Source of the DNA: Myxococcales bacterium UBA1660
GTDB taxonomy: Bacteria; Myxococcota_A; Polyangia; Polyangiales; Houyiibacteriaceae
Length of the DNA stretch: 64,000 nt
Assembly: GCA_002320815.1 (NCBI GenBank)
Contig: DCLA01000113.1
Coordinates: forward strand, 1-64,000
Reading direction: 5' to 3'
Under the pieces are notes generated by a model. It was not told where the DNA came from. It did not search any database and was given only the letters and a program-made list of their open reading frames with translations. The position numbers were made by a program, and so were the translations under genes. This document shows, one piece after another, positions 1 through 7,907 of the stretch (positions are counted from its first letter, which is position 1; each line of letters opens with the position of its first letter).

Positions 1-1
1 G

Positions 2-199
2 CCGGCTCCCGCGGCTCCGCCGGCCGCGGCCGCTCCGGCCTCGGCTCCCGCGGCGTCCGCCTCGGGGGCGCAGCCCATCGAGCTCACCGCGCCGAGCGCG
101 TCGGCGTCGGTCGCGAAGTCCGCGGGGACCCCGGCCGCGGTCGCACCGGATACCTTCGGTGAGCTGATGGCGCGTGCCCTCGGGCTCCGACCGCGCTAA
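2..199 (+). CDS. C-terminal fragment of an Ala/Pro-rich protein
   Basis: An open frame runs in from the left edge and ends at the TAA at 197-199. The visible 65 residues are almost entirely Ala, Pro and Ser up to about residue 23, then become more mixed and end in a short hydrophobic/basic tail (FGELMARALGLRPR). That looks like a disordered linker leading to a small C-terminal helix. G/C dominates third positions, as in real genes here. It lies 10 bp upstream of coaX on the same strand, so co-transcription is likely. The function cannot be told from this tail. Confidence 0.55.
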   Translation, partial: PAPAAPPAAAAPASAPAASASGAQPIELTAPSASASVAKSAGTPAAVAPDTFGELMARALGLRPR

Positions 200-209
200 C
201 GCTCGCGCC

Positions 210-977
210 ATGCTGCTGGCGATCGACGTAGGCAACACGCACACGGTGCTCGGCCTCTATGAGGGCGAGCGCCTCGTGCACGACTTCCGCATCGAGACCT
301 CCAAGGGTCGGACGACCGACGAACTGCACGTGCTCCTGGTGAGTCTGCTGCAGACGGTGGGCATCGAGCGCCGCTCGGTGACCGCGTCGATCCTCGCGTC
401 GGTGGTCCCCTCGCTCACCGACGTCACCGTCGAGGCGGTGGACCGCGCCTTCGACCACGACATCGTGGTGGTCCAGCCGGGCATCAAGACCGGGATGCGT
501 CTGCTCTACGAGAACCCCCGGGAGGTCGGCGCGGACCGCATCGTCAACGCCGTCGCCGCCTACGAGCGGGTCGGCGGAGCGGTCATCGTGGTGGACTTCG
601 GCACCGCGACCACCTTCGACTGCATCAGTGGGCGCGGCGAATACCTCGGCGGGGCCATCGCGCCGGGTATGCAGATCAGCGCCAGCGCGCTCTTCGCGCG
701 CGCCGCGAAGCTCCCGCGCGCGGAGATCGCTCGACCCCCGAAGGCCATCGGCCGGAACACCGTGCACTCGATGCAGGCGGGGATCGTCTTCGGCTACGTC
801 GGCCTCGTGGACGGCCTGGTCGAGCGGCTCCGCAAGGAGATGGACGAGCCCGTCGCCGTCCTCGCGACCGGCGGGCTCGCGCGGCTCATCGAGCCCGAGA
901 GCGAGTCCATCGAGGACGTCGACGAGTTCCTGACCCTCGACGGCCTGCGGCTCCTCTACGAGCGCAACGCCGACTGA
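210..977 (+). CDS. coaX: Type III pantothenate kinase
   Basis: A 255-residue protein of the usual CoaX length that phosphorylates pantothenate, the first step of coenzyme A synthesis, in the cytosol. Visible ASKHA-fold signatures are the N-terminal phosphate loop DVGNTHTVLG (residues 6-15), GADRIVN with the catalytic Asp109, the second phosphate motif DFGTATT (129-135) and GGAIAPG (147-153). The ATG at 210 was chosen because it places MLLAIDVGNT at the N-terminus as in the family; a GTG at 174 would overlap the preceding gene. No clear ribosome site precedes it. A hairpin follows the stop and separates it from the convergent lipoprotein gene. Confidence 0.95.
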   Translation: MLLAIDVGNTHTVLGLYEGERLVHDFRIETSKGRTTDELHVLLVSLLQTVGIERRSVTASILASVVPSLTDVTVEAVDRAFDHDIVVVQPGIKTGMRLLYENPREVGADRIVNAVAAYERVGGAVIVVDFGTATTFDCISGRGEYLGGAIAPGMQISASALFARAAKLPRAEIARPPKAIGRNTVHSMQAGIVFGYVGLVDGLVERLRKEMDEPVAVLATGGLARLIEPESESIEDVDEFLTLDGLRLLYERNAD

Positions 978-985
978 GGGCCGCC

Positions 986-1018
986 CGGCCCGGGCGAGCA
1001 GCCCGCTCGCGGGGGCCG
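986..1018. terminator. Hairpin between convergent genes
   Basis: The 54 bp between the two convergent stop codons contain GCGAGC (994-999) and GCTCGC (1005-1010) around a 5-nt loop. Outer CGGCCC/GGGCCG arms are separated from the inner stem by a GG/GG internal loop. There is no U-run, so it is a candidate bidirectional terminator or mRNA-end structure only. Confidence 0.45.
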
Positions 1019-1031
1019 CCCGACCGGGGCG

Positions 1032-2777
1032 TCAGCCGCCGGAGCGGCGGAAGACCTGGTAGAAGTAGGGACCCGCGCCGGTCGCCGCCCGGATGTCCAG
1101 CTCGTACCGACCCGCCTCCGTTGTGCAGTAGCGAACCGCGGGGAAGGCGTTTCGGCTTCCGTCACTCGCCAACGACTGGTTGCCCTTGGAGAGGGAGACG
1201 TCCAGGTCGCTGACGCCGTCGCCGCCGACCACCAGGATGGCGAAGCACTGGTTCGCCGGGAGCTCGACCGTGTGGTCGGCCGAGCGGCCCTCGGCCCGGA
1301 GGGTGCCGCGACCGGGCGCGAAGTTGGCGTCGGGCTCGAAGCCCTCGACGCTCAGGAGCGAGGTCACCTCGCCGAGGCGCACGTAGATGAGGCCGGCGAG
1401 GCCGAAGGGGCCGCGGGTGCCCCGGGGCCAGCGGTAGGCGTGGTAGACGTACTGGCCCGCGCCCTCGGTCATCTTGACCTGCATCCGGTACTCGCCGCTG
1501 TTCTCCGCGCAGACGCGGACGATGGGCCGGTTGTCGGCGGCGACGTCCTGGTCGACGAGCTGGCCCTGCGGGCTGGCGACCACCAGGTCGAGGTTTCGCA
1601 CGGTGCCGCTACCGACCGCGAGGATCGCGTAGCACTTGCCGCCCTCGAGGTTCACGCCGAAGTTCCGGGTCTGGCCCTGCTGGAGCTCGCCGCGGGCGAC
1701 CTCGCCGTAGCCCTCGTAGCCGCGGGCCTGCATGTCGGCATCGAGCAGCCCGTAGGCGTCGTCGAGGCTGCCGGTGGAGCTGGCGTTGGACGCGATGACG
1801 GGCGCGGTGGGCGCCGGGTCCACGTTGGCCTGCTGCTGTTGCCACCAGCCGGCGATGAAGACCGGGCCACTGCCCTCGTACATCTGCGCCTTGAGGGTGT
1901 AGGTGCCGGAGTTCGGAGGGCAGAAGCGGACGACCGCGTCGACGTCGGTGCGGCGGTCACTCTCCAGGTCCTCGCCTTCCGAGTTGAGCACGAAGAGATC
2001 GGTGTCACCGGCGCCCACACCGCCGAGGGAGGCGAAGGCGTAGCAGTAGCCCTGCCGGAGGTTCAGCTCCCGGACGGTGTCTTGGCCGGTGGCCACCAGC
2101 ACGCCCATGGGCTCGCCCACGCGCTGGAAGCGGTCGGCACCGAGTTGCTGGTCCAGGGCGTTCAGCCGCGACTGGGTGGCGGCGTCGATGGCCACCTGCT
2201 GCTGCTGTTGCTGGATCCGGCCCCCGAGGAGCTCCGCCAGGTGGGGCTCGGTGCCCTGCGCGCCCTGGTAGAGGGCGTAGTAGTACTCGCCGCCCCCGCT
2301 GGTCATCTGGAGGCGCGCCAGGTGCCGGCCGGCTCCGGTGGCGCACAGGTGGACCCAGGGGTTGGGGTCCGGGTTCACGTTGTGGCCCACGGTCCTGCCC
2401 ATCGGGTCGAGCACGATCATGTTGAGATCGGCGTTCTCCTGGGCCAACGCGACCGCGACGTAACACTGGCCGGGTTGTGCATCGATACCGTAGGCGACCA
2501 GTCCGCCCGGAGCCATGTTCGCGTTGCGCACCGCCGGGCCCACCCGCTGGAACCCCTGCCGCGTGAGGTGCTGGTCCACCGAGTTGAGCCGCTGGAGCGG
2601 CGCGCCCTCCGCGGTGCCCTGGACCACCGAGCCGGGGTCGGCGCCGATCACGTTGCCGGTGGCGTTGGGGTCGGTCCCGTCGGTGCCGTTGCCGTTGTTC
2701 GCCAGGACGATGCGCCGGGGCGAGCTACAGGCGAGGGCCAGGAAGAGGGGGATCAAGACGAGGGAAGAACGGCGCAT
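1032..2777 (-). CDS. Lipoprotein with four Cys-paired beta-type repeats
   Basis: A 581-residue predicted lipoprotein. The start at 2777 gives MRRSSLVLIPLFLALAC with the lipidated Cys at 17; upstream in-frame codons have no signal character. The mature part holds four related modules of about 110-140 residues. Each carries a Gly-x-Cys-(Tyr/Phe) strand followed about 40 residues later by a second Cys: C105/C145, C245/C286, C382/C423 and C511/C551. Between the two Cys lies an (N/D)LDxxVx-type strand and after them an aromatic strand (EYYYALY, QYVYHAY, PYFYQVF). The modules resemble small PPC-like beta sandwiches, which is an inference from pattern only. Short Gln tracts link modules 1-2 and 2-3. 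The function is unknown; a cell-envelope binding or adhesion role is plausible. Confidence 0.85.
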   Translation of the reverse strand: MRRSSLVLIPLFLALACSSPRRIVLANNGNGTDGTDPNATGNVIGADPGSVVQGTAEGAPLQRLNSVDQHLTRQGFQRVGPAVRNANMAPGGLVAYGIDAQPGQCYVAVALAQENADLNMIVLDPMGRTVGHNVNPDPNPWVHLCATGAGRHLARLQMTSGGGEYYYALYQGAQGTEPHLAELLGGRIQQQQQQVAIDAATQSRLNALDQQLGADRFQRVGEPMGVLVATGQDTVRELNLRQGYCYAFASLGGVGAGDTDLFVLNSEGEDLESDRRTDVDAVVRFCPPNSGTYTLKAQMYEGSGPVFIAGWWQQQQANVDPAPTAPVIASNASSTGSLDDAYGLLDADMQARGYEGYGEVARGELQQGQTRNFGVNLEGGKCYAILAVGSGTVRNLDLVVASPQGQLVDQDVAADNRPIVRVCAENSGEYRMQVKMTEGAGQYVYHAYRWPRGTRGPFGLAGLIYVRLGEVTSLLSVEGFEPDANFAPGRGTLRAEGRSADHTVELPANQCFAILVVGGDGVSDLDVSLSKGNQSLASDGSRNAFPAVRYCTTEAGRYELDIRAATGAGPYFYQVFRRSGG

Positions 2778-2989
2778 GGCGGGTGGGACGGCTGGGTGGA
2801 GCGGAGATTCGATGCCGGGGCCCATCCAGGCGGCGGCGGTGAGGTCGCCGGCAGGGGTGCGACGGCGAGGCGTATCGAAGCACGGAGCCGGTCGGACACG
2901 CAACCAACGGAACCATCGACCGATGAGGTCGCCGTTCGGGTGGTCTCGTTCGATGTACGAGGGTCGCCAGCACCGAACGAGGACTCTCC

Positions 2990-3502
2990 ATGCTGCGCTC
3001 TATGTTCTTGTTGATCTCGTCGCTCTTGCTCCCGTCGATACCGGTCGCTCGCGCCGAGGAGGCCCCCGCCCCGGACCTCGAGGTCCGCACCGATCGGCGC
3101 GCCCCCTGGACCGCCCACCGCATCGGTGGCGACCTCTTGGGGATCGCCTGGAACCGGTACGTCCTCGATGGCCAGATCGGCATCGGTCGCTACCACGGAG
3201 CGCGGGTCGAGCTGGGCTGGAAGCCGGGGGAAGGGCGCGGGCCCTTGGCTGGCCTGGCCTACGAGCTCTGGCCCCAGGGCAACGGCGTGGCCGGGGTCTT
3301 CCTGGCCCTCGGGGGCCGGATGGGCTTCGCCCTCGACGCCGACCGCCACGCGGACGCCTTCTTCGAAGCCGGCTACCGCCACGAATGGCGGGGCGCGACC
3401 CTGGGTGTCTCCCTCGGAGTGGCCCACCGGTGGTCCCTCGGGGCGAACCCGGAACGCGCGGTCTTGCCCCTCGGTCGCATCGGCCTCGGTTGGGCGTTCT
3501 GA
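2990..3502 (+). CDS. Small secreted/outer-membrane-like protein
   Basis: A 170-residue protein with a Sec signal peptide (MLRSMFLLISSLLLPSIPVARA, cleavage near residue 22) and a GAGGA ribosome site six bases before the ATG. The mature part alternates hydrophobic and polar residues with many Gly and aromatic positions and ends with a short strand (RIGLGWAF). That is the look of a small beta barrel in the outer membrane. No family is recognised. It is divergent from the repeat lipoprotein at 1032-2777, and the 212 bp between them must hold both promoters. Confidence 0.75.
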   Translation: MLRSMFLLISSLLLPSIPVARAEEAPAPDLEVRTDRRAPWTAHRIGGDLLGIAWNRYVLDGQIGIGRYHGARVELGWKPGEGRGPLAGLAYELWPQGNGVAGVFLALGGRMGFALDADRHADAFFEAGYRHEWRGATLGVSLGVAHRWSLGANPERAVLPLGRIGLGWAF

Positions 3503-3552
3503 GACCGCGGATGCTCCTGGGCCCCTCGATCCCCAGCCGGTAGGCTCCGGCG

Positions 3553-4851
3553 GTGGCTCCCCCCGACCCCGAGCGCGGCCTGACCCGTTGGCTTCGCGCC
3601 GCGCCCCGCGGGGTCTTCGTCGCCTACGCGAGCGGCGCCGCCTTCGCGGTCTACTTCGCGATGTACGCCTTCCGGAAGCCCTTCGCCGCCGCGAGCTTCG
3701 AGGGGCCGTCGTTCCTGGGGACCGGGCTCGACCGCAAGACCGTCTTCGTCATCGCCCAAGTCGTCGGCTACACGCTGAGCAAGTACCTGGGGATCAAGGT
3801 CGTCTCCGAGGTGGGCGCGGAACGCCGCGCTCGCGCGCTCGTGGCGCTCATCGGGCTCGCCGAGCTGGCGCTACTCCTCTTCGCGATCCTCCCGGCCGAG
3901 GGGCAGGTGCTGGCGATCTTCCTCAACGGGCTCCCTCTCGGGATGGTCTGGGGCATGGTCGTCCGCTACCTCGAAGGCCGGCGGACATCGGAGCTGCTCC
4001 TGGCGGGCCTCAGCACCTCGTTCATCGTGGCCAGCGGGGTGGTCAAAGACGTCGGCCGCTGGTTGATGCGAGACCAGGGCGTCGGCGAGGACTGGATGCC
4101 CTTCGTGACCGGTCTGCTCTTCCTCCCGCTCTTCGGGGTCGCGGTGGCGCTCCTCGACCAGCTGCCGCCGCCGGATGCCGCGGACGTCGCCGCGCGGGTG
4201 GCGCGGCCGGCGATGACGCGGGCCGAGCGACGCGCGTTCCTGTCCCGCTTCGCCGGCGGCCTCGCGCTGCTCTTCGCGGTCTATTTCTTCCTGACCGCGT
4301 ATCGCGACTTCCGGGACAACTACGGCGTCGAGATCTTCGCCGAGCTCGGCTACGGGGAGGCGCCGGCCATCTTCACCCGGACCGAACTGCCGGTGGCCTT
4401 CGGGGTGCTCGTCGCGATGGCCTCGCTCAACCTGGTGCGGGACAACCGCCGAGGTCTCGCCGGGGCGTACGCGATCATGATCGGTGGCGCCGTCATGCTC
4501 CTCGGTGGGACCTGGCTCTTCGACCAGGGCCTCGTCGATGGCGCGACCTGGATGGTGCTCACCGGGCTCGGCTCGTATCTGGTGTACGTGCCCTTCGGCT
4601 CGGTGCTCTTCGACCGCCTCATCGCCACCACCGGGGTCGCGGCGACGGCGGTCTTCACCATCTACGTCGCCGACGCCTTGGGATACACCGGGTCGGTCGG
4701 GGTGCAGCTGTATCGCGACCTGGCGCAGGGAGACCACACGCGCCTGGCCTTCTTCCGGACGTTCACCCTGACCCTCGGTGCGGGCGGGGTGGTGCTCCTG
4801 TCGGCGAGCTTGATCTACTTCCTGCGGCGGACCCGGGTCACCCCGAGCTGA
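3553..4851 (+). CDS. DUF5690 family MFS-like membrane protein
   Basis: A 432-residue polytopic inner-membrane protein with about twelve hydrophobic segments. The N-terminal segment YFAMYAFRKPFAAASF is characteristic of the DUF5690 branch of the major facilitator superfamily; the substrate of that branch is unknown. The GTG at 3553 begins the protein a few residues before the first conserved segment. Its last 14 bases overlap the 3' end of the convergent FHA gene. It could export or import a small solute, but nothing in the neighbourhood identifies which. Confidence 0.8.
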   Translation: MAPPDPERGLTRWLRAAPRGVFVAYASGAAFAVYFAMYAFRKPFAAASFEGPSFLGTGLDRKTVFVIAQVVGYTLSKYLGIKVVSEVGAERRARALVALIGLAELALLLFAILPAEGQVLAIFLNGLPLGMVWGMVVRYLEGRRTSELLLAGLSTSFIVASGVVKDVGRWLMRDQGVGEDWMPFVTGLLFLPLFGVAVALLDQLPPPDAADVAARVARPAMTRAERRAFLSRFAGGLALLFAVYFFLTAYRDFRDNYGVEIFAELGYGEAPAIFTRTELPVAFGVLVAMASLNLVRDNRRGLAGAYAIMIGGAVMLLGGTWLFDQGLVDGATWMVLTGLGSYLVYVPFGSVLFDRLIATTGVAATAVFTIYVADALGYTGSVGVQLYRDLAQGDHTRLAFFRTFTLTLGAGGVVLLSASLIYFLRRTRVTPS

Positions 4852-5812
4852 GCAGCCAGACCAGGGCCGCAATGCTCAGCGCCAGCACGCTGCCCGCGAG
4901 GGCGTAGATCAGCGCGTCGGTCCGGGGGCCCTCCGCTCGCCGCGGTTCCACCACGACCTCGGCGGGCGGCGCCGTCGGCTCGGGCTCGGGCTCGTCCCCG
5001 GCTTCGTCGGGGGCGGGCTCCGGCTCCTCGGCAGCGGGGGACGGTTCGGGCTCCGGCGCGCTGGGGAGCTCTTCGACGGCTTCGTCCTCGTCGGCCGCGA
5101 CTGCCTCGAGGGTCTCGGCCGCCGGGTCCTCGTAGAGCACCACGGTGGCGCCGAGGGTGATCTCGTCCCGGTCGTGGAGGAGGCGCTCGCCCTGGACTCG
5201 GCGGCGGTCCACCAGGATCCCGTTCTTCGCGCCGAGGTCGCGGACCATGACGCCGGCTGCCGTGCGCGCCACCTCGGCGTGTTCGCGAGACGCGTCCGCG
5301 TCGTCGAGGCGGAGGTCCGCTTTGTCGCCCCGCCCGAGGACCACGCTCGAGGGCGCGGGGGGCAGCTCCAAGCGCGTCCCGGCGCCGACGCCGTTGAGCA
5401 CCGTCAGGGTGGGCTCGGGGAGATGCTCGTCGCGGGCCTCGCGCAGGAGCCGTAGGGCCAGCGCGCGGGTGTCTTCGGCCGACGTGAGCTGGGCGGTCAC
5501 GCCGACCTCCACCACCAGCGCGAAGCCGCCCACCTCGATGCGATCACCGGAGCGCAAGGGCTTGGGTCGACCCGGCGCGATGCGCTGCCCGTTCACCCGG
5601 GTGCCGTTGGTCGAGCCCTCGTCGCGCACGGCGTAGCCGGTGCCGCGGGTCTCGATGGTCGCGTGGAGCTGGCTCACGGCCGCGTGGGGCAGGATCACGT
5701 CGGCGCCGCGCCGGCGGCCGATCACCACCCGGGTCTGGTCGAACTCGAAGCGAGCGCCGGAGACGGTGGCCGCGGCGGTCCACAGCGAGCGCACCTCCAG
5801 CCGCAGTCCCAT
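4838..5812 (-). CDS. Double FHA-domain tail-anchored protein
   Basis: A 324-residue protein with two phosphothreonine-binding FHA domains. FHA1 spans about 8-105 (GRRRGAD at 32-38, SxLHA near 47-51, STNGT at 67-71). FHA2 spans about 135-230 (GRGDKAD at 160-166, SREHAEV near 175-181, AKNG at 195-198). An acidic Pro/Glu-rich linker (231-295) follows, and a single C-terminal transmembrane helix (about 301-321) would anchor it with the FHA domains in the cytosol. The ATG at 5812 places the first strand directly after the start. FHA proteins read Ser/Thr-kinase phosphorylation, and three such kinases occur in this window. Divergent from the PilZ gene. Confidence 0.88.
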   Translation of the reverse strand: MGLRLEVRSLWTAAATVSGARFEFDQTRVVIGRRRGADVILPHAAVSQLHATIETRGTGYAVRDEGSTNGTRVNGQRIAPGRPKPLRSGDRIEVGGFALVVEVGVTAQLTSAEDTRALALRLLREARDEHLPEPTLTVLNGVGAGTRLELPPAPSSVVLGRGDKADLRLDDADASREHAEVARTAAGVMVRDLGAKNGILVDRRRVQGERLLHDRDEITLGATVVLYEDPAAETLEAVAADEDEAVEELPSAPEPEPSPAAEEPEPAPDEAGDEPEPEPTAPPAEVVVEPRRAEGPRTDALIYALAGSVLALSIAALVWLLSSG

Positions 5813-5972
5813 CGACGCGAATCTGTCGGGGTCGACGCGGCGGGTCAAGGAAAGGGCCTGCGGTCGGGTTCGACGAGCTCTGTCGAAAACTGGACCCGTC
5901 GGCCTCCGATCCGCCATGCGTGAGAGAGGACGCCCGCGAAACCAACCGAGGGGCGTCGGAAGAGGCCAGACG

Positions 5973-7883
5973 ATGGAAGCAGCCACCGAGCGACGCGACC
6001 CCCAGGTGACCCGAGTCCCCCTCGACGACGTGCTCGTCGATCTCTACCCGGAGGGTTTGGACGAGTCTTTCCCCGCCGACGCGATCGACGTCGGTCTCGG
6101 CGGTCTGGCGATGCGCTCGGCGGTGCTGCCGGACATCGGCTCGCGGATGCGCTGCCGCTTCCGGTCCCCGGAGGACGGCGCCACCGTCGCGGCCGAGGCC
6201 GAGGTCGTGTGGGCCGCGGACAGCGGACCCAACACCGGTCAGTTCGGCCTCCGCTTCACCGAGCTCGACCAGGACGACGCCGAGCGGATCGCCGAGCTCG
6301 TCGACGCCTGGCACGACTCGCTGGGCGCGCTCTCCATCGCCAACGACACGGACTCTCTGGCCGAGACCCCGGTCAGCCGCCGCGTGAGCCTGCGCCTCGA
6401 TGGCGTCGGCCCGGCGGTCGAGACCGAGCTGGTCCACGGGGACGACGAAGCGATGATCGTCGAGCAGCCGCTGCCCTTCCTGACCCTGGGCAAGGGCGTG
6501 GAGTCCGAGGGTCGCCGCGGGGTCCTCGAGGCGGTCGATCTCCGGCTCGACGGCGACACGCCGCGGCTGACGCTGACCGTCCTCTTCGCGCAGCCGGCCG
6601 CGTCCACCCTGGCGGAGGCCGCGCCCCGCGAGGCGCTCCCCCCGACCCTCGACGAGGCCGGGGAGGCCGAGGACTCCGGGACCTATCGAAGCCCGGTGGT
6701 CGCCCGAGAGATCGACGCCCGCACCGGCGCCGGCGCCGTGTCCGCGCCCGGGTCGCACTCGCTGGCCGAGGACGACTCCCTCGCCGAGCCGGCGTCGGCG
6801 CTCGCCGACGGCTCGGACGAGCTCCCCGAGCCGTCCCCGAGCTTCCACGACTGCGTGGCCGACGACGACGAGCTCGAAGCGGAGCACGACGAGGCGGAGC
6901 TCTCCGCCGCCGACTCCGCCCCGGCCCTCGCCGTCGCGCCGGCCACCAAGATGCCGGCGCCGAAGGCGAAGAAGGCGGACCCGCTCCTCTCCGAGCTCGA
7001 CGCCAACCCCAAGGCCGCGCTCCGGCAGGCCCTGGGCCGCGTGCTGCCCGTCTGGGTCAAGGTGCGCGCGTGGGTGCTCGTCGCGTGGGCCAAGATGGGG
7101 CCCTGGGCCCGAATCGCCGGCTCGCGCGTCCGCGGTCTCGCCGTCCGTTGCTTCACGACGGTCCGCAACCTGCGTGGCGGCGAGCGCAGCACCAAGCGGC
7201 AGCAGCGGCGCCCCCAGCAGCCCCAGCGCCAGACCCGCGCGCCCCGGCGCCAGGCGCGACCCGGCGAGCGCGCCCGCCCGGCGCAGTCCAAGGAGCCCGC
7301 TCGAGGCCCGCGGAAGATCGGTCGCTACGTCGTCGCGGGCCTCGGCGTCGTCCTCCTGATCGCCCTCGGCAGCATGGCCTTCGCCTCCGGCTCGGAGGTC
7401 GGCGTGGCGACCAAGGCCCCGCTCCCCGAGCCCGAGCCCGAGCCGGTCGTCGAGGCGGCGCCGGCGATGATGGACCCGGAAGCGGGCGACGAGGGGGCGG
7501 CGAGGGAAGCCGCGGAGCCGGAGGGTGGGCAGCTCGCCGAGCCGAGCTTCCCCTCCATGCCCAGCGCTCAAGAAGCCGGCCAGCCGCTGGTCTTCGGTGA
7601 GGCGCGGGTCCCGGGCGGACGCGAGTACCGCCTGCGGCTCTCGGTGCCGCCGACCGCCCTGCGCGGGGAGCCGACCTCCGATGGCTTCAAGGTGACCCTG
7701 GAAGGCGCCAACGCCGTCGACGGAGCCCGGCGCATCGGCGCGACCCACCCGCGGGTGGCCGTGGCGTCGATCCTCAACGAGGGCGAGCGGGCCGTGCTGA
7801 CGATCCGCTTCGCGGCGGGCGCCAACCCGGCCTACCGGGTCGAGGCCAGCGGCGACGCGCTCCTGATCACCATCGGGCGCTGA
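5973..7883 (+). CDS. PilZ-like, transmembrane, AMIN-like protein
   Basis: A 636-residue protein. Residues about 5-115 look like a PilZ domain (strand AIDVGLGGLAM at 37-47, and GQFGLRF near 89-95). PilZ domains bind cyclic di-GMP through RxxxR and (D/N)xSxxG. Here the second motif reads DVGLGG and no clean RxxxR is present, so binding is doubtful. A second beta-rich segment (about 130-215) and a long acidic Ala/Pro linker follow, then basic clusters, one transmembrane helix near 451-472, and a C-terminal AMIN-like beta domain (about 545-636) that would sit in the periplasm. The ATG at 5973 was chosen because the conserved region starts soon after it. Possibly links an internal signal to the envelope. 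Confidence 0.75.
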   Translation: MEAATERRDPQVTRVPLDDVLVDLYPEGLDESFPADAIDVGLGGLAMRSAVLPDIGSRMRCRFRSPEDGATVAAEAEVVWAADSGPNTGQFGLRFTELDQDDAERIAELVDAWHDSLGALSIANDTDSLAETPVSRRVSLRLDGVGPAVETELVHGDDEAMIVEQPLPFLTLGKGVESEGRRGVLEAVDLRLDGDTPRLTLTVLFAQPAASTLAEAAPREALPPTLDEAGEAEDSGTYRSPVVAREIDARTGAGAVSAPGSHSLAEDDSLAEPASALADGSDELPEPSPSFHDCVADDDELEAEHDEAELSAADSAPALAVAPATKMPAPKAKKADPLLSELDANPKAALRQALGRVLPVWVKVRAWVLVAWAKMGPWARIAGSRVRGLAVRCFTTVRNLRGGERSTKRQQRRPQQPQRQTRAPRRQARPGERARPAQSKEPARGPRKIGRYVVAGLGVVLLIALGSMAFASGSEVGVATKAPLPEPEPEPVVEAAPAMMDPEAGDEGAAREAAEPEGGQLAEPSFPSMPSAQEAGQPLVFGEARVPGGREYRLRLSVPPTALRGEPTSDGFKVTLEGANAVDGARRIGATHPRVAVASILNEGERAVLTIRFAAGANPAYRVEASGDALLITIGR

Positions 7884-7907
7884 CCCTCGCGGGCCTCGCC
7901 CGCTGGC

